In this document: positions 48,583-57,365 of the stretch, piece after piece
Position numbering within the stretch: the first letter of the stretch is position 1
Layout: each line of letters begins with the position of its first letter
Assembly: GCA_963549415.1 (NCBI GenBank)
Contig: CAUUYC010000003.1
Location: 1 to 64,000, forward strand
Source of the DNA: Nanogingivalis sp963549415
Lineage (GTDB): Bacteria; Patescibacteriota; Saccharimonadia; Saccharimonadales; Saccharimonadaceae
Reading direction: 5' to 3'
DNA: 64,000 nucleotides
Translations under genes and position numbers: made by a program
Notes under the pieces: model-generated
Database searches by the model: none
What the model was told of the DNA's origin: nothing
Seen by the model: the letters and a program-made list of their open reading frames with translations, nothing else

Positions 48583-48771
48583 ATATATAAAAAATTATTT
48601 CTAAATTTGCGTGTTTGTCAAAAATAGGTCTTGCGAAAAAAAATGATTCGCGGTAAACTTAAATCAGTGGCAACGACAGAAACAAACAGAAAAACCACTA
48701 AACAAAAATAAAAGCACGTTAAAATAGATGTAGTTTTTAGTTTAAGGTCAACTATCTGGTGATTAAACAGC
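48583..48771. other. Gene-free, A-rich stretch upstream of the rsmH promoter
   Basis: No ORF. Short stems are visible: GCGAA/TTCGC at 48,633-48,651 and AGTGG/CCACT at 48,666-48,699, separated by A-rich spacers. At 48,756-48,792 CTGGT pairs with ACCAG around an inner CTGGA/TCCAG hairpin, which overlaps the -35 region. Confidence 0.5.
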
Positions 48772-48800
48772 TGGACAAATTCCAGTAACCAGGTTAAAAT
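48772..48800 (+). promoter_or_regulatory. Probable promoter of the dcw cluster
   Basis: TGGACA at 48,772-48,777, 17 nt, TAAAAT at 48,795-48,800. It would give a leader of about 170 nt before rsmH. Confidence 0.55.
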
Positions 48801-48806
48801 AATAGC

Positions 48807-48977
48807 TGGAGCACATTTTAAAACCTCCCAAAATAAAACTCCACCTCATATATAAGTCTCTCAAACAGCAATATGGTTGGCTATACGCCAAGCAAGAAGC
48901 TAAACTTATAATGAATCTTAAAACAAAAATATAACAAAAACAAAAAGTTTAATCATCAGTTAGGTGGCTTTAAATTT
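48807..48977 (+). promoter_or_regulatory. Structured leader of rsmH, candidate cis-regulatory RNA
   Basis: TATAAGT (48,851-48,857) pairs with ACTTATA (48,904-48,910), enclosing TTGGC/GCCAA (48,877-48,891). CCACCT (48,841-48,846) is complementary to AGGTGG (48,962-48,967), which is the only ribosome-site candidate, 10 nt before the rsmH ATG. Pairing would hide the site. An anti-SD-like ACCTCCC also lies at 48,823-48,829. Actinobacteria have a described mraW RNA motif at the same gene; whether this is related cannot be seen by eye. Confidence 0.5.
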
Positions 48978-49874
48978 ATGAATTACACAGAAGAATCAGT
49001 TCACATACCAGTTTTATTGCAAGCGAGTCTACAACAAATCCAGCCAAAGAGAGGCGAAAGTTATCTCGATTTTACGGCAGGATACGGAGGGCACGCTGGC
49101 GAATTTTTGCGTATAACCGAGAATTTCGAAAACTCGGTTTTAGTTGATAGAGATGAAAATGCAATTCGCACGCTTCAACGGTTTAAAAATGAAGGTGTAG
49201 AGATTTTGCATAAAGATTTTCTTTCGGCCGCAAAAGAATTGGTAAAAAGAGGTCAAAAATTTGATATAATTTTGGCAGATTTGGGTGTTTCTTCACCTCA
49301 GTTAGATATTGCAGAAAGGGGATTTTCTTTTCGAAAAGATGGCCCACTTGATATGCGAATGAATCCTGCGCAGAAAAAAACAGCGGCGGATATTGTGAAT
49401 TTCGCAAGCAAGAATGAACTTTTGCAAATTTTAATTGAATTTGGCGAAGAAAAGCGCGGTTTTGCTGAAAGGATTGTTTCGAAAATTTTAGAAGCTCGAA
49501 AAAAGCAGAGAATTGAGACCACAACGCAGCTGGCTGATTTAATTTTAAGCGTGCACAAAGGCGGTTGGCAAAAAACGCACCCCGCAACGCGCACTTTTCA
49601 GGCGATTCGAATCGCGGTAAATAATGAACTTCAACAAGTTGAGGAGGTTTTAAAATTGCTTCCGAAACTATTAAATTCAGGCGGAAGAGTTGGCATTATA
49701 ACTTTTCACAGTCTTGAAGATAAAATAGTGAAAAATTATTTCAAAGATGATTCGAAAAAAGGTTTGGAGTCTAAATTTCAGACTATTACCAAAAAACCGC
49801 TTGATGGCGCAAAAGAAGATGTTAATAATCCGCGAGCCCGCAGCGCAAAGTTGCGAGTGAGCATTAGAAAATAA
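48978..49874 (+). CDS. rsmH: 16S rRNA (cytosine1402-N4)-methyltransferase
   Basis: RsmH (MraW) methylates C1402 of 16S rRNA and usually opens the division/cell-wall cluster. The 298-residue protein shows HIPVLLQASL at the start, the SAM motif YLDFTAGYGGHAGEFL, DLGVSSPQLDIAERGFSF, DMRMNP, and the C-terminal FQAIRIAVNNELQQVE and FHSLEDKIVKNYF. mraZ, the common first gene, is absent; a structured leader occupies its place. Confidence 0.96.
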   Translation: MNYTEESVHIPVLLQASLQQIQPKRGESYLDFTAGYGGHAGEFLRITENFENSVLVDRDENAIRTLQRFKNEGVEILHKDFLSAAKELVKRGQKFDIILADLGVSSPQLDIAERGFSFRKDGPLDMRMNPAQKKTAADIVNFASKNELLQILIEFGEEKRGFAERIVSKILEARKKQRIETTTQLADLILSVHKGGWQKTHPATRTFQAIRIAVNNELQQVEEVLKLLPKLLNSGGRVGIITFHSLEDKIVKNYFKDDSKKGLESKFQTITKKPLDGAKEDVNNPRARSAKLRVSIRK

Positions 49875-49892
49875 AAAACAAAAGGAGGCGAG

Positions 49893-49958
49893 ATGCCAAA
49901 AACAATCAAAGTAAGCTACGCTAACGAACAAGCTCGCGTAAAAGTTAATTTTCGATAG
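49893..49958 (+). CDS. 21-residue ORF with strong ribosome site
   Basis: Reads MPKTIKVSYA followed by NEQARVKVNFR and TAG. AAAGGAGG lies 6 nt before the ATG, the best ribosome site in the cluster, so translation is likely. It is located 18 nt after rsmH and 54 nt before a terminator-like hairpin, an arrangement like a leader peptide with attenuator. It could also be a functional small basic protein. Confidence 0.55.
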   Translation: MPKTIKVSYANEQARVKVNFR

Positions 49959-50012
49959 TATTTGACACTTTCGAAAAACAAAAACAAAAATTTAAAACAG
50001 AAACTAAACTTT

Positions 50013-50050
50013 AAGGCACCAGCCAAAAAACTGGTCTGGTGCTTTATTTT
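50013..50050 (+). terminator. Terminator-like hairpin inside the dcw cluster
   Basis: AAGGCACCAG pairs with CTGGTGC-TTT, followed by TTTATTTTATT. ACCAG can also pair with the nearer CTGGT at 50,031-50,035, giving a shorter alternative hairpin. It separates rsmH and the 21-codon ORF from ftsL. Confidence 0.75.
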
Positions 50051-50083
50051 ATTGAATATTAAATTTAACGCAACAAAAAACCA

Positions 50084-50446
50084 ATGTATAAAACAAACAC
50101 AAATTATGTTAGTCGCCGTCGCCAAACACAAGTTTCGTCGCGGTCATATGGAAGAAATAACAATATCGCTATTTTTCAGCCAACAGCAAAACTTGGTGCA
50201 GTAACGCAATTTTTGATGCTTGGTGTTTTGATTGCGGTTCTTGGAATTATCTTCTTAATGAATTCTTCTAAACCGGCACTTTATGGAAACGAAATTCAGC
50301 AAATTGATTCGAAAATTTCAGATTTAGAAACTAAAAAGGCTGATTTAGAAGTGGAAAACGCGCGGCTTACAGCGCTTTCGAATATTGAAAATAGCGAAGT
50401 CGCAAAGAAAATGACAACTCCAGCGTCAGTTTCTTACGCAAAATAA
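50084..50446 (+). CDS. ftsL: FtsL-like division protein
   Basis: A 120-residue bitopic protein: a basic cytoplasmic tail (TNYVSRRRQTQVSSRSYGR), one membrane span (residues about 40-60, FLMLGVLIAVLGIIFLM) and a short coiled coil outside (ISDLETKKADLEVENARLTALS). FtsL joins FtsQ and FtsB at the septum. Assigned from architecture and position between rsmH and ftsI, as FtsL is poorly conserved. No clear ribosome site. Confidence 0.75.
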   Translation: MYKTNTNYVSRRRQTQVSSRSYGRNNNIAIFQPTAKLGAVTQFLMLGVLIAVLGIIFLMNSSKPALYGNEIQQIDSKISDLETKKADLEVENARLTALSNIENSEVAKKMTTPASVSYAK

Positions 50447-50496
50447 GGTTAAGCTTTTTTCGAAAAATCACAAAAAGTGTGATAAAATAGAATTAT

Positions 50497-52239
50497 ATGA
50501 TTTTAGGTTTTAAGAATAAAAGTCGAACAGGTTATCTCGCAGTCTCAATTTTAGGGGTTTTTGCGGTAATTGTGGTTCGACTTTTTTTCTTGCAAGTTAT
50601 TGAAGGCGCAGATTATCGCGCCCGTGCCGATAAAGGTCAGAGAAAACAATTCGAAATTAAAGCTCAACGCGGTTTAATTTATGCAATGGACGGCAAAAAA
50701 CTAACTAAAATGGTCTTGAATGAAACTGTTTATACGCTTTGGATTGACCCGCAGGAAATTGCAAATTCAAAAAAAGTTAAAAAAAGTGAAATTATTTCAG
50801 AGTTTAGAAAAATTGCTGGCGGAAATTTAAGAGATGATTTTGAAAAGCTTTTCGAAAAAACCAGCACGCGATATCAAGTTGTTGGAACTAAACTTTCATT
50901 AAAACAGGCAAATGCAATTCGTGAAAAGAAATTTCATGGGGTTGGATTTACTGCAGAAACTCGCCGAGTTTATCCTGAGGGAAATTTAGCTGCGCAAGTT
51001 CTTGGTTTTGTAAATGACAATGGCGGGAATTATGGCGTCGAACAGGCAATGAATAAAGAATTGACAGGGACTGATGGCTATAAAAAAATTACTACTGATG
51101 CGTTCAATCAGGTTATTGAAGTTGGAAGCGAAAATATCGAAAAACCAGCTGTAAATGGAAAAAATATCGCATTATCAATTGATCGTAATATTCAGGCTCG
51201 TGTTGAAAAGGTTTTAAAATCGCAAATGGAGTCAAAAGGTATGAAAAATGGCTCAGTTTTGGTTATGAATCCAAAGAATGGCAAAATTATGGCAATGGCG
51301 AACTATCCAACTTATAATCCAGCAGATTATGGCAAGGTTGAAAAAAGCTCAGTATATAATAATAATACTGCAACAATGGCTTACGAAAACGGTTCGGTGA
51401 TAAAATCTTTCACAATGGCAACAGGAATTAATGAAGGTGTTGTAAGTCCTTCAACTCGATATAACAATACTGATTCAATTAGAATTGAAGATATTGTAAT
51501 CCAAAATGCAGTTTTGGGACATACTGGTTCGATTACTCTTCAAACAGCCATGAATTATTCGCTTAATACTGGAATGGTAACTATTGGAAAGCTCCTTGGT
51601 GGTGGAAGTCTTAACTCAACCGCTCGGGATAAGATTTATGATTATTTCCATAATCGTTTTGGACTTGGGCAGGAGACTGGAATTGAAGTTCTTGAAAGCA
51701 AAGGTTTGCTAGTTTCACCAAAAAAAGCTGAAGGAAATGCGGTTCGATATTCGAATATGACTTTTGGCCAAGGTATGACCACAACAATGCTTCAAACGGC
51801 AAATGCTTTTTCTTCACTAGTGAATGGTGGAACTTTATATAAGCCAAGTCTGATTGAAGGAATAGTTGATGAAAATGGAAAGCTTTCGAAAAAAGAGCCT
51901 GAAATTAATAAAGAAGCGGTAATTTCGAAAGAAACCAGTGAACAGATGAAGCAAGTTCTGGAAGGTGTTCGAAAAGTTGGTGGTGCAAAAGATCCATCGG
52001 GTTATCAAATTGGCGGAAAAACCGGAACAAGCCAGACGATCGTTGGTGGAAAATATGTTGATTATCAGACAATTGGTAGTTATGTTGGTTTTGGTGGCGG
52101 AGATGAAGCCGAGTATGTTATAATGGTAGCGGTTTGGGGTGAAAATCAGAATCTGCAAGGGTCGAAAGACGCCGCACCGATTTTCACCGAAATTTCAAAC
52201 TGGCTATTAAATTATTTAGAGATTAAACCAAAGAATTAA
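50497..52239 (+). CDS. ftsI: Penicillin-binding protein, FtsI/PBP2b-like transpeptidase
   Basis: A 580-residue class B PBP that cross-links septal peptidoglycan. One N-terminal membrane anchor (residues 12-30), a dimerisation domain beginning AQRGLIYAMDG, and a transpeptidase domain with SVIK (SxxK, in YENGSVIKSFTMA near 300), SLN (YSLNTG near 354) and KTG (GGKTGTSQ near 508). TAAAAT at 50,483-50,488 lies 8 nt before the ATG, so it may also be transcribed leaderless, in addition to read-through. Confidence 0.95.
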   Translation: MILGFKNKSRTGYLAVSILGVFAVIVVRLFFLQVIEGADYRARADKGQRKQFEIKAQRGLIYAMDGKKLTKMVLNETVYTLWIDPQEIANSKKVKKSEIISEFRKIAGGNLRDDFEKLFEKTSTRYQVVGTKLSLKQANAIREKKFHGVGFTAETRRVYPEGNLAAQVLGFVNDNGGNYGVEQAMNKELTGTDGYKKITTDAFNQVIEVGSENIEKPAVNGKNIALSIDRNIQARVEKVLKSQMESKGMKNGSVLVMNPKNGKIMAMANYPTYNPADYGKVEKSSVYNNNTATMAYENGSVIKSFTMATGINEGVVSPSTRYNNTDSIRIEDIVIQNAVLGHTGSITLQTAMNYSLNTGMVTIGKLLGGGSLNSTARDKIYDYFHNRFGLGQETGIEVLESKGLLVSPKKAEGNAVRYSNMTFGQGMTTTMLQTANAFSSLVNGGTLYKPSLIEGIVDENGKLSKKEPEINKEAVISKETSEQMKQVLEGVRKVGGAKDPSGYQIGGKTGTSQTIVGGKYVDYQTIGSYVGFGGGDEAEYVIMVAVWGENQNLQGSKDAAPIFTEISNWLLNYLEIKPKN

Positions 52240-52248
52240 CGAGGGAAT

Positions 52249-53274
52249 ATGTTAAATATCACAAATCAATTAATCGTTTCTGCATTATTTAGTCTTGCTG
52301 GGTTCATTCTGGCAATGGCTTTAACGCCAATTTATACTTTTGTTGCTTATAAATATAAATTCTGGAAGAAGCAAAAAACAGCATCTGTTACAGGTGAAGC
52401 TTTAACTGTTGTAAATAAACTACATGCTAAAAAAATTGCACGTAATATTCCTACTATGGCAGGAATTATTGGCGTAATTGCAGTTATTATCATTTCTGTT
52501 TTATTAAATTTGAAGCGTGAACAAACTTGGTTGCCTCTTGCTGGGCTTGCTGGTGGTGCATTTATTGGTTTAATCGATGACATCTTAAATATTTGGGGTT
52601 CGAATCGTAAAGATGCTGGACTCCGTGCGCCTGTTAAGTTTGCGATGATTATCTCTCTTGCTGGTTTCTTAGCGTGGTTTTTTACTTTTAAACTTCACTT
52701 TACAAGTGTTATGATTCCTTTTATTGGTAATCTTGAAATCGGATATTGGATGGTTCCACTCTTTATTTTTGCAATTGTTGCAACAAGTAATGCTGTAAAT
52801 ATTTCTGACGGGCTTGATGGTTTAGCAGGTGGATTATTGAGCGCTGCTTTCGGTGCTTTCGGAATTATCGCTCTTGTTCAGAATCAGCATAATTTAGCAG
52901 TATTTTGTTTTACCGTTCTTGGCGCACTTCTTGCATATTTATGGTTTAATGTTTATCCTGCGCGTTTCTTTATGGGTGATGTTGGTTCTTTCGCTTGGGG
53001 AACGACCCTCGGGGTGGTTGCAATGCTTACAAATTCACTCCTTCTTCTTCCTGTGATTGGCTTAATTTTTGTGATCGAAGCTGGTTCAAGCGCGATTCAA
53101 ATTTTTTCGAAAAAAGTATTTAAACGAAAAATCTTTATTTCTGCACCAATTCATCATCATCTTGAAGCTACCGGCTGGGAAGAAACTAAAATCACAATGC
53201 GTTTTTGGATTATTGGAATGGTTATGGCCTTTATTGGTGTAATTTTGGCGCTGGCAGAGCATAAAATTCTTTAA
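52249..53274 (+). CDS. mraY: Phospho-N-acetylmuramoyl-pentapeptide transferase
   Basis: MraY makes lipid I at the inner membrane. The 341-residue protein has about ten membrane spans and the key blocks: KKIARNIPTMAGI, GLIDDILNI with the paired Asp, NAVNISDGLDGLAGG, FMGDVGSFAWG and the HHH motif in APIHHHLEATGW. GAGGGA precedes the ATG, 9 nt after ftsI. Confidence 0.96.
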   Translation: MLNITNQLIVSALFSLAGFILAMALTPIYTFVAYKYKFWKKQKTASVTGEALTVVNKLHAKKIARNIPTMAGIIGVIAVIIISVLLNLKREQTWLPLAGLAGGAFIGLIDDILNIWGSNRKDAGLRAPVKFAMIISLAGFLAWFFTFKLHFTSVMIPFIGNLEIGYWMVPLFIFAIVATSNAVNISDGLDGLAGGLLSAAFGAFGIIALVQNQHNLAVFCFTVLGALLAYLWFNVYPARFFMGDVGSFAWGTTLGVVAMLTNSLLLLPVIGLIFVIEAGSSAIQIFSKKVFKRKIFISAPIHHHLEATGWEETKITMRFWIIGMVMAFIGVILALAEHKIL

Positions 53275-53275
53275 A

Positions 53276-54844
53276 ATGGAAAGAAGGAATAGGAATTTGA
53301 GTGAACGACGAGGTTTTGAAAACTATTCATCTCGTCGTCAAGCTCGAACGCCACAAGTTCGAAATTCATCTTTTCGAAAATCACATAGCCAAAGCTTTTT
53401 GAAAAGTGATTTGAAGAATGATAATTTTTCTGTAATTTTTCAGCAATTTTTAAACGGTGATTTTGCAGGTTTTTTGGAGCGAGTTATATTTTTAATTCGT
53501 TCAATGTTTTTAATTTTCATCGTAAATCCTTGCGTAAGAATTTACGAAAGTGTTAAGGTTGACAATAAAAAACGCCTTAATCTTGAAGGTTTCGAAAAAA
53601 TCCGCAAGCATCGTGCAAATTATATGCTATTTCTTTTTATCTGTCTATTGCTGCTAATTGGTTTGGTTGTAATGTTTTCATTAAGCCCGCAGCGGGCAAA
53701 TTCATTGAATATTGCTAAAGGCGCGAACTATGATGATTATTATTTCTTCTGGCGACATTTAATTTATATTGTGGTTGGTTTGGTCTTCTTTTTTGCAATG
53801 AAGGCAATTCCGCTCAACTGGATTTTTTCGAAATCATTACAATTCTTTATCTTTTCTCTAATTTTATGTGTAGCTCTTGCAGGCTTAGCGTTGTTTAATC
53901 TTCCTCCTGTAATTTGTGAAAATGGAGCTTGTCGCTGGTTTGGCTTTTCTGGTTTCAGTTTTCAGCAAGCTGAGTTTTTAAAGATTGGTGTGATTTTGCT
54001 TCTTTCAACTTTCCTTGGCGCTCAGGCTTCGAAGGGAAAAATCAACAGTTATAAAGAAACGATTCTACCGGCTTCAGTTGTGATTATTGCGGTGCTTTTG
54101 GTGATTGCTGGTTTTCAAAAAGATCTCGGAACAGCAACGACAATTATTATTGCAATTGCATTCCAGTTTATTATTGCGGGGATGAAGTCTAAAAAATTAG
54201 TTCCAATTGGTGTATTAGTTTTGGTTGGGGTTGTTCTTTTGATTATTTTTGAGCCTCATCGAATTTCGCGAATTTTAACTTTTTCGAGTGGTGATTGTAG
54301 CAACATTTTAACTGAAAGTGGTAAGGATCAATACCATATTTGTAATGCAAAGCTCGCGATTGGCTCGGGCGGAGTTTTGGGCTTGGGTATTGGAAATTCA
54401 GTTCAATCTGCTGGATATTTGCCTGAAACCATTAATGACTCAATTTTTGCCGTAATGGGCGAAATGTTTGGTTTTGTTGGTTTAATTTTTATTATTGCAA
54501 TTTATTTTGGGTTGTTTTATCAGCTTCTTGTGATTATTTCAAAAATGGAAAACCCTGCAAGCCGTCTTTTTGTGGCCGGTGTTGCTGGGTGGCTAGCTTC
54601 GCAAACAATTATTAATATTGCAGCAATGGTTGGTCTATTTCCGCTTAAAGGTATTACGATTCCGTTAGTTTCTTATGGTGGAACGAGCTTGGTTGTTATT
54701 TTGACAGTTCTTGGTGTTGTGTTTAATATTTCGAACTACACATCATTTACTCAAGTTGAAGATTTTAAGGAGGAAGGCAATGAAAATATTGGCAGTCGGC
54801 GGCGGGTCGGGCGGTCACGTAGTTCCAATCGTGGCGGTTTTTAA
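53276..54844 (+). CDS. ftsW: FtsW-type peptidoglycan glycosyltransferase with long N-terminal extension
   Basis: A SEDS family protein that polymerises lipid II. The conserved core begins at about residue 115 (YMLFLFICLLLLIGLVVMFSLS) and shows NGACRWFGFSGFSFQQAEFLKIG, GFQKDLGTATTIIIA and FPLKGITIPLVSYGGTSL. The first 110 residues are an Arg/Ser-rich tail with a hydrophobic segment near 75-90 that is not part of ordinary FtsW. It starts 1 nt after mraY with no ribosome site, so it is probably translated by reinitiation. Its last 65 nt overlap murG. Confidence 0.93.
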   Translation: MERRNRNLSERRGFENYSSRRQARTPQVRNSSFRKSHSQSFLKSDLKNDNFSVIFQQFLNGDFAGFLERVIFLIRSMFLIFIVNPCVRIYESVKVDNKKRLNLEGFEKIRKHRANYMLFLFICLLLLIGLVVMFSLSPQRANSLNIAKGANYDDYYFFWRHLIYIVVGLVFFFAMKAIPLNWIFSKSLQFFIFSLILCVALAGLALFNLPPVICENGACRWFGFSGFSFQQAEFLKIGVILLLSTFLGAQASKGKINSYKETILPASVVIIAVLLVIAGFQKDLGTATTIIIAIAFQFIIAGMKSKKLVPIGVLVLVGVVLLIIFEPHRISRILTFSSGDCSNILTESGKDQYHICNAKLAIGSGGVLGLGIGNSVQSAGYLPETINDSIFAVMGEMFGFVGLIFIIAIYFGLFYQLLVIISKMENPASRLFVAGVAGWLASQTIINIAAMVGLFPLKGITIPLVSYGGTSLVVILTVLGVVFNISNYTSFTQVEDFKEEGNENIGSRRRVGRSRSSNRGGF

Positions 54845-55937
54845 AGAAATTTTAAAGAAAAATCCAAAGGTAGAATTACATTTTTGGTGTGATAAAAAAT
54901 TTGCACCTCAGGCTAAAAAAATAATGACTGATTCTTTTGGCGAAAGAGTTAAAATTTCGAAAATTTCAAGTGGAAAATTTCGCCGCTATAATCATTTGAC
55001 TTTTTGGCAGCATATTACAATTCCAAGTGTTGTTTTTGGAAATCTTATAGATATTTTTCGAAATATTGCTGGTATTTTTCAGTCTTTTTGCAAACTAATT
55101 TTTTGGCGACCAGATGTTATTTTCTGCAAAGGCGGGTTTGTTTGTGTTCCTGTTGGAATAAGCGCTTGGATCTTGAGAATTCCAATTGTGATCCATGATT
55201 CTGATGCTCACCCAGGTTTAGCTAATCGTATCATTTCAAAATTTGCTAAAAGGATTGCAACAGGTGCACCACTCGAATTTTATAATTATCCAAAAGAAAT
55301 TTCAAAATATGTTGGAATTCCAGTGCTTGAAAATTTTAAAAAATATAGCAAAAAAGAGCAAGATAATTTTAAGGTTGAACTCGGGTTTTCGAAAGATAAG
55401 CCTCTTGTTGTAGTTACTGGTGGTGGTCTTGGTGCAGCTCGGCTTAATAATGCAGTAGTTTCGAAGGGCAGGGAGCTTTCAAAATCTGCTCAAATTGTTC
55501 TAATTTCTGGTGTATCTCAATTTGATGAACTTAAGAGAAAAACTGAGGGATTTTCGAAGGATTTTTGCTTGTTGAGTTTTGTGTCAAAAGATATGTGGAA
55601 GTTTTTAGCTGCTGCAGATTTGGTTGTTGCTCGGGCTGGTGCAACTTCCAACCTTGAACTCGCCGCGCTTCACAAGCCAACAATCCTTGTTCCAAACGCA
55701 AGATTAACGGGTGGGCATCAATTAAAAAATGCGCAGGTTTATCAAAAATCTGATGCTGTTAAGATTGTTTCAGATGATGAAATTGAAAAAAAACCAGAAA
55801 TTCTTTCAGACAAAATTTTGAGAACTCTAAAAAATCCAGAAGAAATGCTTAAGCTTGGCAAAGAATTTAGTAGATTTGCTAAGCCGAATGCTGCTAAAGA
55901 TGTTACAGAAATGATTTTTGAAGCCACAAAACTATAA
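54780..55937 (+). CDS. murG: UDP-GlcNAc:lipid I N-acetylglucosaminyltransferase
   Basis: MurG converts lipid I to lipid II. The 385-residue GT-B enzyme has the N-terminal GGGSGGHVVPIVAV loop, FCKGGFVCVPVG, IVIHDSDAHPGLANR, the central TGGGLGAARLN and the donor-site RAGATSNLELAALHKPTILVP. ATG 54,780 follows AAGGAGG and lies inside the end of ftsW in another frame. An inserted segment (RYNHLTFWQHITIPS) sits in the N-terminal domain. Confidence 0.95.
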   Translation: MKILAVGGGSGGHVVPIVAVFKEILKKNPKVELHFWCDKKFAPQAKKIMTDSFGERVKISKISSGKFRRYNHLTFWQHITIPSVVFGNLIDIFRNIAGIFQSFCKLIFWRPDVIFCKGGFVCVPVGISAWILRIPIVIHDSDAHPGLANRIISKFAKRIATGAPLEFYNYPKEISKYVGIPVLENFKKYSKKEQDNFKVELGFSKDKPLVVVTGGGLGAARLNNAVVSKGRELSKSAQIVLISGVSQFDELKRKTEGFSKDFCLLSFVSKDMWKFLAAADLVVARAGATSNLELAALHKPTILVPNARLTGGHQLKNAQVYQKSDAVKIVSDDEIEKKPEILSDKILRTLKNPEEMLKLGKEFSRFAKPNAAKDVTEMIFEATKL

Positions 55938-55970
55938 AAAATATTGAGCTTATGGTATAATTATAGTCAG

Positions 55971-56846
55971 ATGAAAGAAGAAAAAAACTTAACTCGACGC
56001 GAAATGCGCGAAAAAATTTTAGAAGAACGCTCAAGAGGGAAGGGTGATTTTCGGCGTGGAAAAACAATTTCACGGCATCAAAAAGAGCATTCTGAGCGTT
56101 TAGAAAATCAAAAATTAGTTATTCGCCGAAGAAAGCTAGGCGCTTTTTTCGTGATTTTAGCTATTTTTATAGGTTTGATTTCTATATTTTTATTCCAGTT
56201 TATTTCTAAGGTTTCAGTAGTTTCAAATGAGTCGAAAAGTCAAAATTTAAGTAAATATGAAAAATCGGTTGAAGAATATTTAAATATAAATCCAAGTGAA
56301 CGAATCTTATCAAATTTAAATAAAAACGCTTTACTTGAAAGCCTCCAAAAAGATTATCCAGAAGTATTATCTATTTCGGATATTAAATTTAATGGTTTAA
56401 CCTCATATAAAATTTATCTTGATTTTCGAAAACCTGTTGCTTCTTGGTTGGTTGATGGTAAAGAATTTTTCGTCGATTCTGAAGGTGTATCTTTTAGTGT
56501 TAATAATTTTGAAAAACCGTCACTAAATATAATTGATGATAGCGGTGTTATAGTTTCTAACGGTAAAAATGTTGCAAGCAGTAGCTTTTTTAGCTTTATT
56601 GGAAAACTAGTTTCTGCTGCAAATAAACAGGGGTTAGAGGTTTCGAAAATCCGTATTCCGCCCCTTAGTTTACGACAGGTTGAAGTTTCTGCAAAAGGTG
56701 TAAGTTACTTTGCAAGGATGTCGACAGTCGATTCTGCAGAAGGGCAAATTATTAACTTTAAAAAAGCTATTGAATATTTTAGAACTCATAAAATTTCACC
56801 AAATTACATAGATTTAAGGATTGAAGGAAAAGGTTATTATAAATAA
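55971..56846 (+). CDS. ftsQ: FtsQ/DivIB-like division protein
   Basis: A 291-residue bitopic protein: a basic cytoplasmic region with LTRREMREKILEERSRGK, one membrane span near 60-80, a POTRA-like domain (about 85-165, with ESLQKDYPEVLSISDIKFNG and YKIYLDFRKPVASWLVDG) and a C-terminal beta domain. FtsQ/DivIB scaffolds the FtsQLB complex. TATAAT at 55,956-55,961 is 9 nt before the ATG, so it may have its own transcript. It is the last gene of the cluster. Confidence 0.85.
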   Translation: MKEEKNLTRREMREKILEERSRGKGDFRRGKTISRHQKEHSERLENQKLVIRRRKLGAFFVILAIFIGLISIFLFQFISKVSVVSNESKSQNLSKYEKSVEEYLNINPSERILSNLNKNALLESLQKDYPEVLSISDIKFNGLTSYKIYLDFRKPVASWLVDGKEFFVDSEGVSFSVNNFEKPSLNIIDDSGVIVSNGKNVASSSFFSFIGKLVSAANKQGLEVSKIRIPPLSLRQVEVSAKGVSYFARMSTVDSAEGQIINFKKAIEYFRTHKISPNYIDLRIEGKGYYK

Positions 56847-57289
56847 GACAAAAAAAGAGAAGGGATTCGTTCGCTTTTTGTTCTATACTACAATTAAGAA
56901 TATGAAGAGCAGGGAAAAATATAAAAAACATATTGTAATATTAAAAAATAAAAAAGTCAAATTGTCAAAAAATGAATAAGGTAGGGGTGTGGAAAATTAT
57001 TTTTATCTATTAGAAAAGATGGATATTTGAGAAATTAAACTTAAAGAATTTTTAAATTATATAAGGAAAATATTTTTTATTTTTTGTAATTCCCGATCTC
57101 TCCTTGTTGATAATTCACTAGATTATAATTTATACAGATCTGTTATTTTATTCCACAAAAAGAATTTATATAAAATAAACCCTTATATAGTATAAACACA
57201 AATAGAATTATTTAATTTCTAATTATGATACATTTTTTAAGAGTCGTTTTTATATATGATGTCGTAAAAGATATATTGTGCGACACTTC
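56847..57289. other. 519-bp AT-rich gap after the dcw cluster (promoter part listed separately)
   Basis: No gene found. It holds one TGTGGAAAA box (56,988-56,996), a near-match TATTCCACA (57,149-57,157), and an inverted repeat TGTCG/CGACA (57,260-57,264 and 57,281-57,285). The sequence is extremely AT-rich. No convincing terminator for ftsQ was seen. Confidence 0.6.
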
Positions 57290-57318
57290 TTGTATTTCCT
57301 TTTTGAGTATGCTATTAT
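57290..57318 (+). promoter_or_regulatory. Promoter of the 57,366 gene
   Basis: TTGTAT at 57,290-57,295, 17 nt ending TATGC, TATTAT at 57,313-57,318. The TGTCG/CGACA inverted repeat ends 4 nt upstream and could be an activator site. Confidence 0.72.
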
Positions 57319-57365
57319 GTTTTTGTAATTAAAAAAATATAATTTTCAAGGAGAAAAAATAAATT

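Noticed and set aside
48583..48977. RNase P RNA, tmRNA, SRP RNA or tRNA in the gap before rsmH
   Set aside because: None of the conserved cores of these RNAs could be found on either strand.
57255..57290. dif site at the TGTCG/CGACA inverted repeat
   Set aside because: The 16-nt spacing and arm sequences do not match the 11-6-11 XerC/XerD arrangement.
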